From positions 186,001 through 250,000 of the forward strand of contig NZ_SRZX01000001.1 of NCBI RefSeq assembly GCF_004792665.1: a DNA stretch of 64,000 nucleotides. Reading direction: 5' to 3'. The notes beneath the pieces were generated by a model, which did no database searches, was not told the DNA's origin, and worked only from the letters and a program-made list of their open reading frames with translations. The DNA is from Marinobacter orientalis (GTDB lineage Bacteria; Pseudomonadota; Gammaproteobacteria; Pseudomonadales; Oleiphilaceae). The translations under genes were made by a program, and so were the position numbers. Shown piece by piece: positions 27,538 to 36,780 of this stretch (its first letter is position 1; the number at the start of each line of letters is the position of its first letter).

Positions 27538-27566
27538 ACTCCGGCTCGTTGAGAGCCTTTAATCCC

Positions 27567-28046
27567 TCAGTGATGTCCACCCGGCCCATGGGCGTGGCCG
27601 TGCGCCAGCTCTTCCGGATCGGCGGCGCGTACTTCGATGATTTCGATATCAAAGTTCAGGGTTTTACCGGCCATCGGATGGTTGGTGTCGACATCGGCAA
27701 ACTTGTGGCCGACCTTGGCGACGATCACATGGCGGGGACCCTTCTCGGTTTGCACCTGGGCGACCATGCCCGGCTTCCAGCGTCTGGCGCCGATCAGATG
27801 CTTGATCGGCACGCGCTGCACGGCATCGGCCTTGCGCGGACCATAGGCTTTTTCCGGAGTGACGGTGACACTGAACGTATCGCCTGCCTCGCGACCTTCC
27901 AGGGCTTCTTCCAGGCCCCGGATAACGCCGCCATGGCCATGCAGGTAGGCGTTCGGCTCGCCGCCGCGGGAATTTTCAACGACGTTGCCCTGTTCATCAC
28001 TGACACTGTAGTGAAACAGGACCACCTGATTCTTTGCGATTGGCAT
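27567..28046 (-). CDS. FKBP-type peptidyl-prolyl isomerase, SlyD-like
   Basis: A 159-residue protein: FKBP strands (KNQVVLFHYSVSDEQGNVVE), an insert-in-flap domain around residues 65-125, and a histidine-rich tail (HGHAHGPGGHH) that could bind nickel or other metals. SlyD-like proteins speed proline isomerisation and act as chaperones. The start at 28046 was chosen because the frame upstream runs into transposase-remnant sequence. A decayed fragment of the gene occurs at 45140-45212. Confidence 0.88.
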   Translation of the reverse strand: MPIAKNQVVLFHYSVSDEQGNVVENSRGGEPNAYLHGHGGVIRGLEEALEGREAGDTFSVTVTPEKAYGPRKADAVQRVPIKHLIGARRWKPGMVAQVQTEKGPRHVIVAKVGHKFADVDTNHPMAGKTLNFDIEIIEVRAADPEELAHGHAHGPGGHH

Positions 28047-28104
28047 AGGGTTCTCTGCGACGGTTAAAGATTCGCCATTATATCGGGTCGCGGCGTTGAC
28101 TCCA

Positions 28105-28180
28105 GTGGTGGCTGCGGAACACCTCCAGCTCATAGGCCTGCCTCCATTCCTGAAGGGTTTGCCAGGCAGTACTCAAAATT
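28105..28180 (-). pseudogene. RAYT transposase fragment
   Basis: With one frame change this minus-strand stretch reads LQEWRQAYELEVF, matching VQEWKQIYELDVF of the transposase remnant at 56222-56396, a part of the Y1-type (RAYT) domain. It lies upstream of the FKBP gene and shows heavy decay. Confidence 0.7.
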
Positions 28181-28236
28181 GCCGTGCATAGCTGAATGTT
28201 CAGGATGAAAGCCTTCCCCAACTGCCGTTTCTAGAA

Positions 28237-29157
28237 TCAAAACGCAAAGCGGAAACCCGCCAGGGCGTACCACTGCTCCGTCCTGTCTCCGGCCGCAGCG
28301 GCGATGTCTTCGGTTTCGCCAGTCAAAAAGTGGTAGCGAACACCGATGTAGGGGGCGAATTCCCGTTTGACCTCATAGCGCAGACGCAGGTCGAGGTCAG
28401 CCCCGGTCATGCCGGATCCGATGTTCCGTTCAGGGATGTCCTGGGCCGCAAAGGCAAGTCCAGCACGAGGTTGAAAGACGAGACGCTGGGTAATGCGAAG
28501 ATCGTACTCTCCTTCAACTGAAAATGTTACATCGCCATCTTCCGAAACATACAGCGAGTGATCGAGTTCGAACTGGAAGGGAGCCATACCTTGCAAGGCC
28601 AGCACATATGACCAGCGATCGTCATACTCATCAGGGTTCCACTCATTGGCATACTGGACGCCGGTCTGCACGTTCCAGAAAGGTGCGATCAGCCGGGAGT
28701 AGAGCAGATCGGTTTCGCTTTCGCCCTCGTTGGGCCCGTCGAAGACCGATTCGCCTTCCGTCTTCCACCAGAACCTGTTGAGGTCGCCGCCAGCCCATCC
28801 CTGGATCTCCCAACCCAACTGGTCAGGCTGGTCGTCATCGGTAACGCGGTATTCCAGCTGATCGAAAAGGACGAAGGCAAAGAGCTGATCGTCGGGCACC
28901 GGGTCGGGGAAATGCGCGGGTGGCTCGCTATCGGCATAATCGAACACCTCGTCCAGGGTCATGCCTGCAGGCAGCGGCGGAATTTCAAGGTCAGGAGGCG
29001 ATGTCCCTTCGTGCTGCCGAGCCGATTCCTGGTGATCGGGGCGGTCAGCCGTGCTCGGCATGTCCGCCGTCTCAGGTTCATCCTGGCCAAGCGCTGGACT
29101 GGACAGTAGAAAAGTTGCAGCAATTGTCGCGGTGAGGCGAGCGTTAGGCATCAGCAT
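28237..29157 (-). CDS. copB: Copper resistance protein B, outer membrane
   Basis: A 306-residue protein with a signal peptide (ATIAATFLLSSPALGQ) and a C-terminal CopB domain: FDQLEYRVTDDDQPDQLGWE, then beta-barrel strands with alternating residues to the final FRFAF. CopB proteins sit in the outer membrane and help detoxify copper. The start at 29157 follows AAGGAGGG; it overlaps the end of copA by 14 bases, so copA-copB is one transcript with coupled translation. Confidence 0.9.
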   Translation of the reverse strand: MLMPNARLTATIAATFLLSSPALGQDEPETADMPSTADRPDHQESARQHEGTSPPDLEIPPLPAGMTLDEVFDYADSEPPAHFPDPVPDDQLFAFVLFDQLEYRVTDDDQPDQLGWEIQGWAGGDLNRFWWKTEGESVFDGPNEGESETDLLYSRLIAPFWNVQTGVQYANEWNPDEYDDRWSYVLALQGMAPFQFELDHSLYVSEDGDVTFSVEGEYDLRITQRLVFQPRAGLAFAAQDIPERNIGSGMTGADLDLRLRYEVKREFAPYIGVRYHFLTGETEDIAAAAGDRTEQWYALAGFRFAF

Positions 29158-30982
29158 CGATTGACCCTCCTTCCAGCGAACGGACCACGGCGACGGTGCG
29201 GAACATGCCCGCCTCCATGTGGTAAAGCAAATGGCAGTGGAAAGCCCACTGCCCGGGGGCATCGGCTGTGATGTCCACGGTCAGCAATTCGGAAGGCTGA
29301 ACGTTGACGGTGTGTTTACGGGGGTTGGTATCGAGGTTGCCACCGGCATACAGGTCCATCCACATACCATGCAAATGAATCGGATGGCTCATCATGGTGT
29401 CGTTGATCATGTTGATTCGCAGGCGTTCACCGTACTGGAACCGGATCACATCGGATTCCGACCATTTCTTGCCATCGAAGCCCCAGATGAACTTGTGCAT
29501 GTTGCCGGTCAGATGCAGATCGAACTCCCGCGTTGGCGGACGACGGAGGGGCGGACGCTCCAGTGCCCGGAGCTGGCTATAGGTCAGTACGCGCCAACCG
29601 TCGTCACCGAGGCCCGCTCCGGGGTAGTCGAGTCGTCGGTACGCCGATTGGGCCATGGTGATGCTGGAGGGGCCATGCTTGTCCGGGCCATGCTCGATGC
29701 GATTGACCAGATTTTCGGTTGGCAATTCGTCTCCTGTGGGATGCGGCATTTGCTTTTCCATGCTGGCGTGATCCATCCCTTTCATGTCCTTCATGCCTTC
29801 CATGCCACCCTTCATCATCATGCCCATATCGGCCATTGTCAGCATGGGCCGGCGGCGCTGTTCGGGTATGGCGGCTGACATGTCTTCGCGCGGTGCAAGC
29901 GTCCCACGAGTGAAACCACTCCGGTCCATAGCCTCGGCGAAAAGCGTATAAGCCTTGTCATCAGGCATGGTTACCACGACGTCGTAGGTTTCGGCGACAG
30001 CAATGCGGAACTCATCGGTTTCCACAGGCTTGGTATCCTGTCCGTCGGCCTGCACCACGGTCATCGGCACGCCTGGAATGCGGATATCGTAAAACGTCTG
30101 CGCCGAGGCATTGACGATCCGCAGACGAACCCGCTGGCCGGGCTCCGCAATAAACGTCGGGTTTTCGTCTGCCGTTTTGCCGTTCATGAGAAAGGTGTAG
30201 GTAGCGCCGGTAACGTCGGCAATGTCCGTCGGGTCCATCCGCATCCTCTGCCACGACAGCCGTTTCTCGATGACCTCCCCCAGCGTCATGCCCGTGGCCT
30301 GCATCTGATCGTCGAGGTTCGCCAGCGTTGGCCGTTGAAAGTTGTAATAGCCCTCAATCGTTTTGAGATTGCGAAATACGGTGTGGGGGTTTTCGAACGT
30401 CCAGTCTGACAGGACAACCGAATATTCAACGTCGTAATCGACCGGGTCAGGCTTGGCGGGGTCTATGATGAGTTGACCGTAGTGGCCACGCTGCTCCTGG
30501 AAACCCGAGTGGCTGTGGTACCAGTAGCTACCGTTCTGCCGCACGGGAAACCGGTAGGTAAAGGTTTCGCCTGCTGCGATACCCGCAAAGCTGATACCTG
30601 GCACGCCGTCCATGTCGAACGGGAGAAGGATGCCGTGCCAATGAATAGAGGTGGCTTCCGGTAACCGGTTGTGGACGCGAATCAGTGCGTCCTTACCTTC
30701 GGTCATGCGGATAACCGGGCCGGGGATCGAACCGTTGATGGCGATGGCCTGGCCGGGCTGGCCACCGATCAGCAGGTCACGGTTTTCCAGGTAAAGATCG
30801 ATGCCATCGCCAGCGGTGGCATCGAGCTCACCAAAATCGCCTGCCCGGGCCATGTCTGAAGTTACGGCCCAGGCCGGCCGGTTCAGCAACATATAACTGG
30901 CAGCGGCTGATGCACTCGTCGCTACGAGAAACTGACGCCGCGTTATAGCCTTTGGCCGGGAAGGCGGTAATTTGTCGGTCAT
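29144..30982 (-). CDS. copA: CopA multicopper oxidase
   Basis: A 612-residue periplasmic oxidase with a Tat signal (TRRQFLVATSASAA). Copper-binding motifs are in order: SIHWHGILLP and YWYHSHSGFQEQ near the N-terminus, HPIHLHGMW and WAFHCHLLYHMEAGM near the C-terminus, giving the type 1 and trinuclear sites. A methionine-rich stretch around residues 385-410 (MADMGMMMKGGMEGMKDM) is typical of CopA and binds Cu(I). It oxidises Cu(I) in the periplasm. Good ribosome site AAAAGGAGG upstream; followed by copB. Confidence 0.95.
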   Translation of the reverse strand: MTDKLPPSRPKAITRRQFLVATSASAAASYMLLNRPAWAVTSDMARAGDFGELDATAGDGIDLYLENRDLLIGGQPGQAIAINGSIPGPVIRMTEGKDALIRVHNRLPEATSIHWHGILLPFDMDGVPGISFAGIAAGETFTYRFPVRQNGSYWYHSHSGFQEQRGHYGQLIIDPAKPDPVDYDVEYSVVLSDWTFENPHTVFRNLKTIEGYYNFQRPTLANLDDQMQATGMTLGEVIEKRLSWQRMRMDPTDIADVTGATYTFLMNGKTADENPTFIAEPGQRVRLRIVNASAQTFYDIRIPGVPMTVVQADGQDTKPVETDEFRIAVAETYDVVVTMPDDKAYTLFAEAMDRSGFTRGTLAPREDMSAAIPEQRRRPMLTMADMGMMMKGGMEGMKDMKGMDHASMEKQMPHPTGDELPTENLVNRIEHGPDKHGPSSITMAQSAYRRLDYPGAGLGDDGWRVLTYSQLRALERPPLRRPPTREFDLHLTGNMHKFIWGFDGKKWSESDVIRFQYGERLRINMINDTMMSHPIHLHGMWMDLYAGGNLDTNPRKHTVNVQPSELLTVDITADAPGQWAFHCHLLYHMEAGMFRTVAVVRSLEGGSIDADA

Positions 30983-31473
30983 CGAAACCTCCTTTTATAA
31001 GCGCAGCTGATCGGCGAGATCCTGCGCATAATCCATGGATGTTGCTGCCTGCAACCGGGACCTTCCCTTCAGAGTGGCGCATCATATTCGTCTGAAAATT
31101 ACACCGCCTCAACACACCTGTAACCACGGGCTGGCTGAAGTGGTCGCTCAGAACCAGGCTTCAGGTCATGGCGGTCACCAGTTCTCAGAATTCCATTCCA
31201 ACATGGACAGCTGAATCGGAACTGACAAAACAACAGCTGAAGACTTTGTAATCCGGGTTCACAGAATATCCGGTGGGGCAGTCTTGGTGGAACGAACCAG
31301 TGTGCATCCAGAAACATACATTTTCAGCCAGTATAGCCGTCATTTTATCCATCAGTCCAAATTCAGGCCACGGGCGTGCATTGCATGGCTGGCTTAGCCG
31401 CCATCCGCGAGCTCCAGGGTTTCTGGCTTGATACTACGGATAGTGGTCTGCAGGCAGGACCGGCTCGGTGACC

Positions 31474-31514
31474 GAAAAAATAAATCTCTCCCGGTTTTCA
31501 CGGTCCCGGTTTTC
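31474..31514 (+). repeat. REP-like element with tandem partial second copy
   Basis: Forward copy with ATCTCTCCCGGTTTTC, followed by a shorter copy, CGGTCCCGGTTTTC, at 31501. The same doubled 3' half appears at 40845 and 44599. Confidence 0.9.
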
Positions 31515-31596
31515 ACGGCCTGCCGGCTGTGTGCTACGCCAAAAATTTCCGATAAAACAACAATTTTGGCCAAGCCTCTGGCATACCAGGGGAAAG

Positions 31597-31610
31597 TTGA
31601 CGGGCATCAA
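31597..31610 (+). promoter_or_regulatory. FNR/Anr-like binding site upstream of ttrB
   Basis: TTGAC-GGGC-ATCAA is one base from the FNR consensus TTGAT-N4-ATCAA and sits 76 bases ahead of the ttrB start. A weak -10-like TAATTAT lies about 35 bases downstream. Activation without oxygen would suit a respiratory reductase operon. Confidence 0.6.
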
Positions 31611-31685
31611 TTTCAATCCAACCCATAATGTTAGGCTGCTAATTATAGACAACGAATCCCGTTGAACGATCCCTCAGGAGGGAGT

Positions 31686-32465
31686 ATGGATTTTGCCCGC
31701 CGCACGCTGTTGGGGCAGATGGCACGCCTGACTGCAGGCGCAGCGCTGATGCCATTCAGTAGCCTTGCCAATGCCGGTATCAACGCCCAGCCATCAAGGC
31801 GGGAGGGCGACGGCTCGAAGCGTTATGCCATGTTGATCGACCTGCGTCAGTGCATTGGCTGCCAGGCCTGTACCGTATCGTGCCACATCGAGAACGAAGC
31901 ACCCCTGGGCAGCTTCCGCACCATTGTTTCTCAATATGAGGTGGAGAACGAGGACACCGGGGACATCGCTACCATGATGTTGCCCCGGCTGTGCAACCAC
32001 TGCGAGGTACCCCCCTGTGTGCCGGTGTGCCCCGTACAGGCCACCTACCAACGCGAGGACGGCATTGTGGTGGTGGACAACGAGGCCTGCGTCGGATGTG
32101 CCTACTGTGTTCAAGCCTGCCCCTACGATGCGCGGTTCATCAACGAGTACACGCAGACCGCAGACAAGTGCACCTTCTGTGCCCACCGTCTCGACGTCGG
32201 GCTGCTGCCCGCCTGCGTGGAATCCTGCGTCGGCGGTGCGCGGATTATCGGTGATATCCGGGATCCGGACAGTCAGATCAGCCGGATGATGGCCGAACAC
32301 CATGACGACCTGATGGTACTGAAGCCTGAACAGGGCACGTCTCCCCACGTGTTCTACCTGGGTATGGACGAGCGTTTTGTCACCCGTCCGCTGGCGGACC
32401 CCGCAATCTGGGATGTCCGGAACAGTGAGGGCAAGGAGATAGGGTATGAGTTTGCTGGCCACTGA
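31686..32465 (+). CDS. ttrB: Tetrathionate reductase-like subunit B (4Fe-4S protein)
   Basis: A 259-residue electron-transfer subunit with a Tat-like leader (ARRTLLGQM). Four cysteine clusters are visible: CIGCQACTVSC, CNHCEVPPCVPVC, CVGCAYCVQAC and CTFCAH...CVESC, so four 4Fe-4S centres are expected, passing electrons from the membrane subunit to the catalytic subunit. The start at 31686 follows a strong GGAGGG; an in-frame ATG at 31662 lacks one. Gene order B-C-A matches tetrathionate (Ttr) and selenate (Srd) reductase operons. Confidence 0.85.
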   Translation: MDFARRTLLGQMARLTAGAALMPFSSLANAGINAQPSRREGDGSKRYAMLIDLRQCIGCQACTVSCHIENEAPLGSFRTIVSQYEVENEDTGDIATMMLPRLCNHCEVPPCVPVCPVQATYQREDGIVVVDNEACVGCAYCVQACPYDARFINEYTQTADKCTFCAHRLDVGLLPACVESCVGGARIIGDIRDPDSQISRMMAEHHDDLMVLKPEQGTSPHVFYLGMDERFVTRPLADPAIWDVRNSEGKEIGYEFAGH

Positions 32466-33564
32466 AATACTCACACCACGCTACGAACTGGCCTGGTATC
32501 CCTGGGCGGTCCAGTACTTCTTCATGATCGCCATTTCCTACTCCGCGCTGATGCTGTCGCTGCCGGGGCTGGTGTTCCGCAGTGAGCGGTTCATGCCCCT
32601 GGCCCGGCTGGCATTGCTGGTGGCCGTTACCTGCACCCTGGTGGGCCCGGTGGCGCTGCTTGCAGATCTGCACCAGCCGGCACGTTTCTGGCACTTTTAC
32701 GCCAACCCGGCTCCCTGGTCCTGGATGTCCATTGGCGCATTTCTGTTGCCGCCTTATGTAGTGCTGACCATTCTCTACGGCTACTTTGCCTGGCGCCCGG
32801 CGCTTAAGGCCCGGGGGGCGGAGGGGCAAGACTGGGATGCGAAACTCGCCCGGCTGCTGTGCCTGGGTAACTGGCAGACACCGCGCCTGGCGGTGATTGT
32901 GTTCGGTGTTCTGGCGGCGCTCTTTGCCTGCGGCATCATGGTCTATACCGGTGCCGAGATTGCCATCCTTGCCTCGAGGCCATTGTGGAATACCCACTGG
33001 TTACCGGTCATGTTCGTGCTCACCGGCCTGATCGCGGCCTCTGGCCTGGTCATGCTGCTGAACCGGCTGATGGCGGGTGCCAACTCAGACGTCTATCGCC
33101 AGGGGCTGAGAGTGATCCTGGTGGCTATTCTGGCTGCAGCCGTGGTTGCCGCCACCTGGTTTATCCAGGGTATTACCGGCTACAGCCCCTCCGTGCAGGC
33201 AGCACTGGAATCTGTGCGCCACAATCCGGACTGGACGGCCATTGCGGTCTGGGCACTGAGTGCCGGGGTGCTGCTGTTCCTCGCCACGGTTGCCATGTTG
33301 CGGGCGCCAGGGTGGCAACGCTGGGCCTGGCTGCTCGGCCTGCTGGCCATTCATATGGGCTGGGCATTCCGCTGGTTGGTGCTGATGGAAGTGCAGACCG
33401 TTGCCAAGAACACCGCTGGTTACTACCACCTGGCGGTGGAAGCAGGGTCCTACGGCCTGCTGGGCATTATTGGCACCTTCGGGCTGTGGCTGGCGGTGCT
33501 GCTGATTATTGACATCCTGGTGCCCTGGCGTGACGTGAACAACGCCAGAAGCGCTACCTACTGA
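32446..33564 (+). CDS. ttrC: NrfD/TtrC-type membrane subunit
   Basis: A 372-residue membrane protein with about nine or ten helices, beginning ELAWYPWAVQYFFMIAIS; the NrfD-type start includes LADLHQPARFWHFYANPAPW, where the conserved aspartate-x-x-x-proline-arginine segment lies near the quinol site. It oxidises quinol and hands electrons to subunit B. Its start overlaps ttrB by 20 bases and follows AAGGAG, so the two are coupled. Confidence 0.85.
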   Translation: MSLLATEILTPRYELAWYPWAVQYFFMIAISYSALMLSLPGLVFRSERFMPLARLALLVAVTCTLVGPVALLADLHQPARFWHFYANPAPWSWMSIGAFLLPPYVVLTILYGYFAWRPALKARGAEGQDWDAKLARLLCLGNWQTPRLAVIVFGVLAALFACGIMVYTGAEIAILASRPLWNTHWLPVMFVLTGLIAASGLVMLLNRLMAGANSDVYRQGLRVILVAILAAAVVAATWFIQGITGYSPSVQAALESVRHNPDWTAIAVWALSAGVLLFLATVAMLRAPGWQRWAWLLGLLAIHMGWAFRWLVLMEVQTVAKNTAGYYHLAVEAGSYGLLGIIGTFGLWLAVLLIIDILVPWRDVNNARSATY

Positions 33565-33583
33565 TTGACGCCGGAGTTTTACC

Positions 33584-36500
33584 ATGGACAAGAATCGCCG
33601 TAATTTCCTGAAGGGCGCTGCAGCTGCGGGTGGCGTAGCTACCTTTGCCGCCGGCTATTCCGGCCCCCTGGAAAAAATTGGCAAGGGCCTGGTCAACGGA
33701 ACCGCCGGCAAGGACACCAACCATCGGATTCATGGCAACTCCCTGGCACCGGAGTACACCGTAGATCCGGCGACCGGTAAGGTAAGCCTGAACCCGGACC
33801 AGCGCATTGCCTTCACCGTCTGCTATGGCTGCACCACCAAGTGTGGCGTGCGGGTCCGGATCGATAACAACACCGGGCAGGTGCTAAGGGTCGCGGGCAA
33901 CCCCTACCACCCGCTGTCTGCCGACGACCACCTGGACGAGCAGACGCCGGTTATGGAGGCGTTGCAGAAACTCAGCAGCTTCAAGGATCAGGGCCAGCTT
34001 AACCGCTCCACTGCCTGTGCCCGCGGCAACGCCGCCATGGCCCAACTGACCAGCGAGAAGCGGGTTACGGAAGTTCTCAAGCGGGTCGGCCCACGGGGCG
34101 GCCAGCAGTGGCAGAGCATTTCCTTCGAGCAGATGCTAGACGAAGTCGTCAATGGTGGCGACCTGTTTGGTGAAGGTGCCGTGGAAGGGCTGAAGGATCT
34201 CTACGATCACGACACCCCGCTGGACCCGGAAAACCCGGAATTCGGCCCCAAGGCAAACCAGTTGCTGGTAATGGAGGCTACCGACTACGGCCGTTCATCG
34301 GTACTGAAGCGGTTCGCCATGAATGCCTTCGGTACCCGCAATTACGGGCACCACGGCTCCTACTGTGGCCTGGCTTTCCGCATGGGCTCCGGTGCCATGT
34401 ATGACAACCTGGCCACCAATACCCACACCAAGCCGGACTACAACAATGCCCGCTTTGCGCTGTTTATCGGCACCGCACCAAGCCAGGCCGGCAATCCGTT
34501 CAAGCGGCAGGGCCGCCTGCTGGCGGAAGCCCGGGCCACGGGCAAACTGGAGTATGTGGTGGTTGACCCGGCGCTGAACGCGACCGCTTCGCACTCAGCC
34601 GGCGACCGCAGCCGCTGGATTCCCATTACACCGGGCACCGACACGGCCATGGCCATGGGCCTGATTCGCTGGATGCTGGAGAACGACGGCTTTGCGGCTG
34701 ACTACCTGGCGATCCCTGACCAAAAAGGGGCTCAGGCCGCCGGCGAAACGGTCCACACTAACGCTACCCACCTGGTGATCGAGAACGAAGAACACCCCAA
34801 CGCGGGTCGTTTCCTGCGCCTGTCGGACGTGGGCCGTGCCGAACCGGGAGCCGACGATGATGCGCCCGTAGTCTTCTCTGCCGGGGGCAGCCTGGAGAGC
34901 GCCGAGGCTCTCGAGCGCGCTGAACTCTTTGTAGAAACCGTGGTGGAAACCTCTGATGGTGAGACTCTGGTGAAAAGCTCCCTGTTCAAACTGCGTGAAC
35001 AGGCCCAGAGCCATCCCATTGAGGAATACGCCGAAAACTGTGGCATACCCGCGGACACTATCCGCAAGCTGGCGGCGAAATTCGCCTCCCATGGCCGTGA
35101 GTCCGTGGCCGATACCCATGGTGGCATGATGTCCGGTACCGGCTTTTATGCTTCCTTTGGTATCAACATGCTCAACCTGCTGGCGGGCAGCGTTAACCAG
35201 AAGGGCGGCATGGCCCTCGGTGGCGGCTCCTTCAACGGTACTGGCGCGGGCCCACGGTACGATCTGGCCAACTTCCCGGGCAAACGTGGACCCAAGGGCG
35301 TGTTCCTGTCCCGGTCCCGGTTCCCCTACGAAAAGACGGCTGAGTACAAGCGTCACGTGGCCAATGGGCAATCCCCGTACCCGGCTCCGGCACCCTGGCG
35401 CACACTGGCGCCTCCACTTTTGACCGAGCACCTGATGTCCGGCCTTGAGGGCTATCCTTACCAGGCCAAGGCGCTGATCAGCTGCATGGCGAATCCGCTG
35501 TATGGTCAGGCCGGTCTTACTGCCCTGATCGAAAACAAGCTGAAGGATCCGAAACGGATTGGTCTGTTTATAGCCGTTGACGGCTTTATTAACGAAACCA
35601 ACCGTTACGCCGACTACATCGTGCCGGATTCTGTGATGTACGAAGTATGGGGTTTCACTGGCGCCTGGAGCGGGACCCTGACCAAAATGACCACCGCCTG
35701 CTGGCCAGTGGTTGAGCCCCGGCAGGCGAAAACCGCCGACGGCGATCCGGTCAGCCTGGAGACGTTCTTCATTGGCGTAGCCAAGCGACTGGGGCTGCCC
35801 GGCTTTGGTGAAGGGGCCATCTCTGACAGGGAGGGCAACACCTACCCGTTGAACCGGGCGGAAGACTATTACCTTCGCGCTGGCGCAAATATTGCGCTCA
35901 GCGGTGAGCCCTTACCCGCTGCCTCCGAAGAAGACATCCTTGCTGGCGGTGTTCAGCCCCTGATGGACCGGCTACACGCACACCTCAAGCCGGAAGAAGT
36001 GGGGCCAGTGGCACACCTGTATTCCCGAGGCGGTCGCTTCGAGAAGCACAGCGCCGCCTACATGGGCGACAAGCTGGCCCACAGCTGGAAGACGCCGCTA
36101 TGTGTGTATAACGAGCAGGTAGGCGCCACCAGGGACAGCTACACCGGCGAGCGGCTTACCGGAACCCCATGCTTCCAGGAAGCGAAGTTCTGGAATGGAA
36201 CGCTGATGCGGGAGCACTTCCCTCAGGCCCAATGGCCGCTGCTGGCGTTCTCCTTCAAGTCCAACCTGATGAATCCGTATGCGATCGGTCTTGAGCGCTT
36301 GCGAATGATCAAGCCCTACAACCCGGTATTGCTGCACGATGACGATGCCAAACGGTTCGGGGTAGGCCATGGTGACACCATCACCATCGAAAGCCCGGGG
36401 GGCTCGGTTACCGGTGTGGCGCTGGTCTGCCAGGGGGTCCAGCGGGGCGCCATCGGTATCGAACATGGCTACGGTCACCGCGAGTTGGGTGCCTCGGACC

Positions 36501-36673
36501 ATGTCATCGACGGTGAGCTCCACGCAGGTCACAAGTTCCTTGGGGCCGGGGTAAACCTGAACGACCTGGGCTTTGCCGACCCGACCCGTGACGGCACGGC
36601 AACCTGGCTGGAGAACGTGTCAGGCGCATCCATCCGGCAGGGCTTGCCGGTAAGGGTGGGAAAGGCGAGCTGA
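33584..36673 (+). CDS. ttrA: Tetrathionate reductase-like catalytic subunit A (molybdopterin)
   Basis: A 1029-residue molybdopterin oxidoreductase with Tat leader (RRNFLKGAAAA). The N-terminal iron-sulfur motif is CYGCTTKCGVRV plus a later CARG cysteine; the molybdenum domain follows, and the C-terminal dinucleotide-binding domain includes NPVLLHDDDAKRFGVGHGD. Overall it fits the TtrA/SrdA branch of the DMSO reductase family, which reduces tetrathionate or selenate in the periplasm; which oxyanion is used cannot be told here. It follows ttrC by 19 bases. Confidence 0.85.
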   Translation: MDKNRRNFLKGAAAAGGVATFAAGYSGPLEKIGKGLVNGTAGKDTNHRIHGNSLAPEYTVDPATGKVSLNPDQRIAFTVCYGCTTKCGVRVRIDNNTGQVLRVAGNPYHPLSADDHLDEQTPVMEALQKLSSFKDQGQLNRSTACARGNAAMAQLTSEKRVTEVLKRVGPRGGQQWQSISFEQMLDEVVNGGDLFGEGAVEGLKDLYDHDTPLDPENPEFGPKANQLLVMEATDYGRSSVLKRFAMNAFGTRNYGHHGSYCGLAFRMGSGAMYDNLATNTHTKPDYNNARFALFIGTAPSQAGNPFKRQGRLLAEARATGKLEYVVVDPALNATASHSAGDRSRWIPITPGTDTAMAMGLIRWMLENDGFAADYLAIPDQKGAQAAGETVHTNATHLVIENEEHPNAGRFLRLSDVGRAEPGADDDAPVVFSAGGSLESAEALERAELFVETVVETSDGETLVKSSLFKLREQAQSHPIEEYAENCGIPADTIRKLAAKFASHGRESVADTHGGMMSGTGFYASFGINMLNLLAGSVNQKGGMALGGGSFNGTGAGPRYDLANFPGKRGPKGVFLSRSRFPYEKTAEYKRHVANGQSPYPAPAPWRTLAPPLLTEHLMSGLEGYPYQAKALISCMANPLYGQAGLTALIENKLKDPKRIGLFIAVDGFINETNRYADYIVPDSVMYEVWGFTGAWSGTLTKMTTACWPVVEPRQAKTADGDPVSLETFFIGVAKRLGLPGFGEGAISDREGNTYPLNRAEDYYLRAGANIALSGEPLPAASEEDILAGGVQPLMDRLHAHLKPEEVGPVAHLYSRGGRFEKHSAAYMGDKLAHSWKTPLCVYNEQVGATRDSYTGERLTGTPCFQEAKFWNGTLMREHFPQAQWPLLAFSFKSNLMNPYAIGLERLRMIKPYNPVLLHDDDAKRFGVGHGDTITIESPGGSVTGVALVCQGVQRGAIGIEHGYGHRELGASDHVIDGELHAGHKFLGAGVNLNDLGFADPTRDGTATWLENVSGASIRQGLPVRVGKAS

Positions 36674-36780
36674 GTGATCACGGCGCTATCCCTGACCTGA
36701 TGGAACAGGCCGGGAACCCGGTCCACGCAACCTTTGACAACCAGAAAATTCGCCATATTCCATTAGTCGAGAGAACCAAA

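Larger units (their letters stand above)
30983..31685. other. Long intergenic region between copA and ttrB
   Basis: About 700 bases separating two divergent operons. No gene is supported. The left part should hold the copA promoter; I see no clear copper-regulator box. A tandem repeat element lies at 31474-31514 and an FNR-like box at 31597-31610. Confidence 0.5.

Noticed and set aside
27046..27552. Long plus-strand frame opposite the alpha/beta hydrolase
   Set aside because: It is the shadow of a clear enzyme gene on the other strand.
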